A stretch of DNA of 64,000 bases from Afipia sp. Lineage in GTDB: Bacteria; Pseudomonadota; Alphaproteobacteria; Rhizobiales; Xanthobacteraceae. Positions 60,937 through 64,000 of the stretch are shown here, in pieces. Numbering within the stretch: position 1 is the stretch's first letter; the number at the start of each line of letters is the position of its first letter. Location: contig JAFVHU010000114.1 in NCBI GenBank assembly GCA_017474385.1, forward strand, positions 1-64,000, given 5' to 3'. Below the pieces are notes generated by a model. That model worked only from the letters and a program-made list of their open reading frames with translations, searched no databases and was not told the origin of the DNA. Both the position numbers and the translations under genes were made by a program.

Positions 60937-62139
60937 ATGATCAATACGCCAGATCAGTCTGTTTCAATCTTAGGCTACATCGACCGTAAGCGCTATCTTT
61001 GGATGCTGTCCACCCTGTGGCCGGCGACGCCAATGATCGGGCTCTGGCTGGTAGCGCAGACCGGATGGAGCATCTGGTACGCCTTGGTCCTGATCGTCTG
61101 GTACGCGATGGTGCCGCTTCTGGACGCCATGTTCGGCGAGGATTTCAACAACCCGCCGGAAGAGGCCGTCGAGATGCTTGAGAAGGACCGATACTACCGC
61201 GTCCTGACCTATCTGACCGTGCCGATCCATTACGCAGCCCTGATTGTAGCGGCCTGGTGGGTCAGTACCCATGCGATGTCTTGGCTCGAAATCATAACCT
61301 TGGCGCTCTCGCTAGGAATCGTGAACGGCCTCGCGCTGAACACTGGGCATGAGCTTGGGCACAAGAAGGAGACTTTTGACCGCTGGCTGGCCAAGCTGGT
61401 GCTTGCGGTTGCGGGTTACGGCCATTTCTTCATCGAGCACAACAAGGGCCATCACCGCGACGTTGCCACCCCGATGGATCCCGCGACCTCACGTATGGGC
61501 GAAAGCATCTACAAATTCTCCACCCGCGAGATACCCGGTGCCTTCCGCCGCGCATGGGCCCTTGAAGAAGAACGTCTGTCGCGCCGGGGCAAGAGCGTTT
61601 GGAGCATAGAGAACGAAATTCTGCAGCCGATGCTGATTACCTTCGCGCTCTATGCGGGTCTGCTTGCCTTCTTCGGCCCCCTGATGCTGGTCTTCCTTCC
61701 GATCCAAATGGCGTTCGGGTGGTGGCAGCTGACTAGCGCCAACTACATTGAGCATTATGGCCTGCTGCGTGAAAAACTGCCCAATGGCCGCTACGAGCAC
61801 CAGAAACCGCACCACTCGTGGAACTCGAACCACATCGTGTCGAACCTGATCTTGTTCCATTTGCAGCGCCACTCGGATCACCACGCGCATCCGACGCGGT
61901 CCTACCAATCGCTGCGCGACTTCAAGGATCTGCCGACGCTGCCCTCGGGCTATCCGGGCATGTTCTTCATCGCGTTGATCCCAAGTTGGTTCAGGTCGGC
62001 CATGGACTCGCGCGTGGTAGATTGGGCCCATGGCGATCTGAGCAAGATCCAGATCGAGGATGGCAAGCACGCGCTTTACGAACGCAAGTTTGGTACGGTC
62101 GGCACCGACGCAAAGCCCGGCTTGGTTGCTGCCGAGTAA
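60937..62139 (+). CDS. alkB: AlkB, membrane alkane 1-monooxygenase (terminal hydroxylase)
   Basis: A 400-residue integral-membrane di-iron hydroxylase that oxidises a terminal methyl to the alcohol with rubredoxin as electron donor. Histidine boxes: NTGHELGHK (136-143), EHNKGHHRDVATPMDPA (167-183), NYIEHYGL (269-276) and LQRHSDHHAHPTRSY (309-323). Sequence and length closely resemble the Pseudomonas GPo1 enzyme, including Trp55, which in that enzyme is linked to medium-chain substrates. Multiple hydrophobic segments are present. GGGGAGG precedes ATG 60937. GPo1-type AlkB can also oxidise the methyl group of limonene, which fits the ring-degradation genes nearby. Confidence 0.93.
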   Translation: MINTPDQSVSILGYIDRKRYLWMLSTLWPATPMIGLWLVAQTGWSIWYALVLIVWYAMVPLLDAMFGEDFNNPPEEAVEMLEKDRYYRVLTYLTVPIHYAALIVAAWWVSTHAMSWLEIITLALSLGIVNGLALNTGHELGHKKETFDRWLAKLVLAVAGYGHFFIEHNKGHHRDVATPMDPATSRMGESIYKFSTREIPGAFRRAWALEEERLSRRGKSVWSIENEILQPMLITFALYAGLLAFFGPLMLVFLPIQMAFGWWQLTSANYIEHYGLLREKLPNGRYEHQKPHHSWNSNHIVSNLILFHLQRHSDHHAHPTRSYQSLRDFKDLPTLPSGYPGMFFIALIPSWFRSAMDSRVVDWAHGDLSKIQIEDGKHALYERKFGTVGTDAKPGLVAAE

Positions 62140-62366
62140 ACCGCCAACTTCCGCACCGCTCTCGCTTGCCAAACGATGCGGACACCCGACACCACAGCCC
62201 TGAGCCACTCGACTCGTTTCAATCGTCGGGCGGCCAGCGGCTGGCCATGTGGGGCGGTCAGGCCGTGCGATAGGGCAGAGGTTGCGCGCCGATTACGGAA
62301 AAAACCAGGGATAGCTGCCATTCGGCCCAGCAATGTCAGATCGGCGGAAAAGGAGGAAAAAGGAAC

Positions 62367-62915
62367 ATGGCCAAGTACCAGTGTCCTGGTTGTAAATACA
62401 CCTATGACGAAACGCTGGGCCATCCGCATGAAGGATTTCCCGCAGGCACTGCTTGGGCCAACGTGCCCGACGAATGGGCTTGCCCCGATTGCGCAGTGCG
62501 CGACAAGGTCGACTTCGAATTGATCGGCGAAGCGCCGGCCGCTACGACGCCGGCCACTCAGGCCGTCGAGTTTGCCGGGACGGCACGTAGCGCGGTCCCG
62601 GTCACCGACACGGCCGTTATCGAAAAGCCCGCCAGCCCGATGTCGAAACCGGCGGCGCGGATGGCCGCCGTACCGCAGGCCGCGGAGGCTTTGCCCCCCC
62701 AATTGTTCAGCCTGCAAAGCGAGCCCGGCTTTGCCGAAAACAAGCCCTTTGTGAAATGGGTCTGCATCACCTGCGGGCATATCTACGACGAGGCACTCGG
62801 CGACCCTTCCGGGGGCATCGCTGCAGGAACCCGGTTCGAAGAGATTCCCGAGGATTGGTGTTGCCCGGAGTGCGGCGCCACCAAGAAAGATTACGCGCTT
62901 TGCCAGGAAACCTAG
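62367..62915 (+). CDS. alkG: Two-domain rubredoxin (AlkG)
   Basis: A 182-residue rubredoxin with two iron-binding domains: [14 protein letters not shown] (residues about 6-50) and [18 protein letters not shown] (about 130-175), joined by a Pro/Ala-rich linker. This matches AlkG of the OCT plasmid, where the second domain passes electrons to AlkB. The 227 bases between alkB and this gene contain no recognisable alkF. GGAAAAAGGAAC precedes the ATG. It is co-directional with alkB and the aldehyde dehydrogenase. Confidence 0.92.
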   Translation: MAKYQCPGCKYTYDETLGHPHEGFPAGTAWANVPDEWACPDCAVRDKVDFELIGEAPAATTPATQAVEFAGTARSAVPVTDTAVIEKPASPMSKPAARMAAVPQAAEALPPQLFSLQSEPGFAENKPFVKWVCITCGHIYDEALGDPSGGIAAGTRFEEIPEDWCCPECGATKKDYALCQET

Positions 62916-62970
62916 TCAACTCGTGTTGGCAAAGGGTATCGGGCCGATCAGGCCCGCCATGGAGGTCATT

Positions 62971-64000
62971 GTGAATATTCACGCCGATCCGAACGACATT
63001 CCATTGGTGGATACCAGATCTACCGTTGCGGATGTTTTTGCGAAGCAACGGGAGGCGGGCTGGGCGCGTCGCTCGGATTTCGACCGCAAGGCACGCATCG
63101 CGGCGCTGAACCGGCTGAGGGAAGTCCTGCAGCGGCGCGAGACGGACATCATCGCGGCTCTTTATGCGGATTTCCGTAAGCCCGAGAGCGAGGTGAGGCT
63201 GACCGAAATCCTGCCGGTGCTGCAGGAGATCGCGCACACCAAACGCCACTTGAAGGGCTGGATGCGATCGCGCCGGGCAGCGGCCACGCTGGGTGTTTTC
63301 GGCACCAGGGCCAGGATCCGACCCGAGCCGAAAGGGATCTGTCTGATTATTGCGCCGTGGAATTATCCGTTGAATCTAGCCTTCGGGCCGCTGGTCTCGG
63401 CATTGGCGGCCGGCAACAGCGCGATCATCAAGCCGTCGGAACTGACGCCTGCTACCTCCACCCTGATTGCGGATATAGTGGCCGAAACGTTTTCGCCCGA
63501 TCTGGTGGCGGTGGTCGAGGGCGATGCAGCGGTCGCGCAGGAGTTGCTGGCACTACCGTTCGACCACATCTTCTTCACCGGCAGCCCGCAGGTGGGCAAG
63601 CTGGTGATGGAAGCGGCGGCGAAATCACTGGCCTCGGTTACCTTGGAACTGGGAGGCAAGTCGCCCACCATCGTTGGCCCCACTGCCAACCTGAAAAAGG
63701 CCGCGCGTAATATTGTCTGGGGCAAGTTTGCCAACAACGGCCAGACCTGCATTGCGCCCGACCACGTGTTCGTGCATCGCGACATTGCGCAAGAGTTCAA
63801 CGAGACGGTGATGGCGGAAATCGGTCGCGTCTATGGCAAGACGCCCGAGGTGCAGAAGATGACGCCCGACTATTGCCGTATCGTGAATGACCGGCATTTC
63901 AACCGGGTCGCCGGCCTGATCGAGGATGCCCGTGCCAAAAGCGCGCGGATACTGCTGGGCGGGCAGACGGATGCGGTGCAGAAATTCGTGGCGCCCACGC
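62971..64000 (+). CDS. alkH: AlkH-like aldehyde dehydrogenase, partial (runs off the window)
   Basis: At least 343 codons of an NAD-dependent aldehyde dehydrogenase. It has [34 protein letters not shown] (nucleotide site), [10 protein letters not shown] (Glu) and [12 protein letters not shown] with the catalytic Cys. It closely follows AlkH of the OCT plasmid by eye. It would oxidise the aldehyde made from the AlkB alcohol to the acid. GTG 62971 has GGAGG five bases upstream; ATG 62959 is also in frame. It begins 55 bases after the rubredoxin gene; the 3' end lies beyond 64000. Confidence 0.9.
   Translation, partial: MNIHADPNDIPLVDTRSTVADVFAKQREAGWARRSDFDRKARIAALNRLREVLQRRETDIIAALYADFRKPESEVRLTEILPVLQEIAHTKRHLKGWMRSRRAAATLGVFGTRARIRPEPKGICLIIAPWNYPLNLAFGPLVSALAAGNSAIIKPSELTPATSTLIADIVAETFSPDLVAVVEGDAAVAQELLALPFDHIFFTGSPQVGKLVMEAAAKSLASVTLELGGKSPTIVGPTANLKKAARNIVWGKFANNGQTCIAPDHVFVHRDIAQEFNETVMAEIGRVYGKTPEVQKMTPDYCRIVNDRHFNRVAGLIEDARAKSARILLGGQTDAVQKFVAPT

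Noticed and set aside
60937..62139. TPMDPA in place of the TPEDPA of many AlkB proteins, taken as a possibly unusual active site
   Set aside because: As I recall it, the GPo1-type AlkB has the same TPMDPA, so this is a subfamily trait, not an anomaly.
1..64000. CRISPR arrays, tRNA or rRNA genes, phage genes
   Set aside because: No regularly spaced repeat array with spacers, no tRNA-like cloverleaf or rRNA sequence, and no phage structural gene was recognised; absence was judged by eye only.

Overview
The window looks like an accessory or mobile region of a high-GC alphaproteobacterium, most probably of the Bradyrhizobium/Rhodopseudomonas/Afipia type. This rests on the trb gene order with an alternative TrbK lipoprotein and a DUF2274 gene after trbI, and on acyl-CoA enzymes that resemble Rhodopseudomonas alicyclic-acid enzymes. 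All family assignments come from reading motifs and from remembered family sequences. No database search was run.

Layout. Bases 1-140 look like the end of an IS21-type element that has cut off the 5' part of trbB. Bases 142-9399 are the mating-pair formation block trbB'-C-D-E-J-K-L-F-G-I plus a DUF2274 gene. A LysR regulator and a LysR fragment follow (9372-10828). Bases 10816-57967 are a 47-kb catabolic island holding six acyl-CoA dehydrogenases, five AMP-forming CoA ligases, four crotonases, four SDRs (one frameshifted), two Cys-less thiolase/DUF35 pairs, a MaoC hydratase, a biotin-dependent acyl-CoA carboxylase with one alpha and two beta subunits, a dienoyl-CoA reductase, a Baeyer-Villiger monooxygenase, a branched-chain-amino-acid-type ABC importer, a transglutaminase-like protein and a TetR regulator. 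Bases 58155-64000 are an alkane-hydroxylase module (alkS, alkB, two-domain rubredoxin, aldehyde dehydrogenase) strongly resembling the Pseudomonas OCT-plasmid alk system; the last gene runs off the window.

How the genes may work together. A 16-bp palindrome, TCTAAC-N4-GTTAGA, appears nine times, always in an intergenic promoter region of the catabolic island, and ties at least eight transcription units into one probable TetR regulon. Within it, an AliA-like ligase, acyl-CoA dehydrogenases (two with Asp at the usual catalytic Glu position), a crotonase, a BadH-like dehydrogenase and a BadI-like ring hydrolase form a plausible route from an alicyclic carboxylic acid to a ring-opened dicarboxylyl-CoA. 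The 3-methylcrotonyl/geranyl-CoA-type carboxylase and the aldolase-like thiolase/DUF35 pairs suggest that the ring carries a branched (isopropyl or isopropenyl) substituent. With AlkB and AlkH to turn a methyl group into a carboxylate, a cyclic monoterpene (p-menthane type) or naphthenic-acid-type substrate is the working hypothesis. It is inference, not something the sequence proves.
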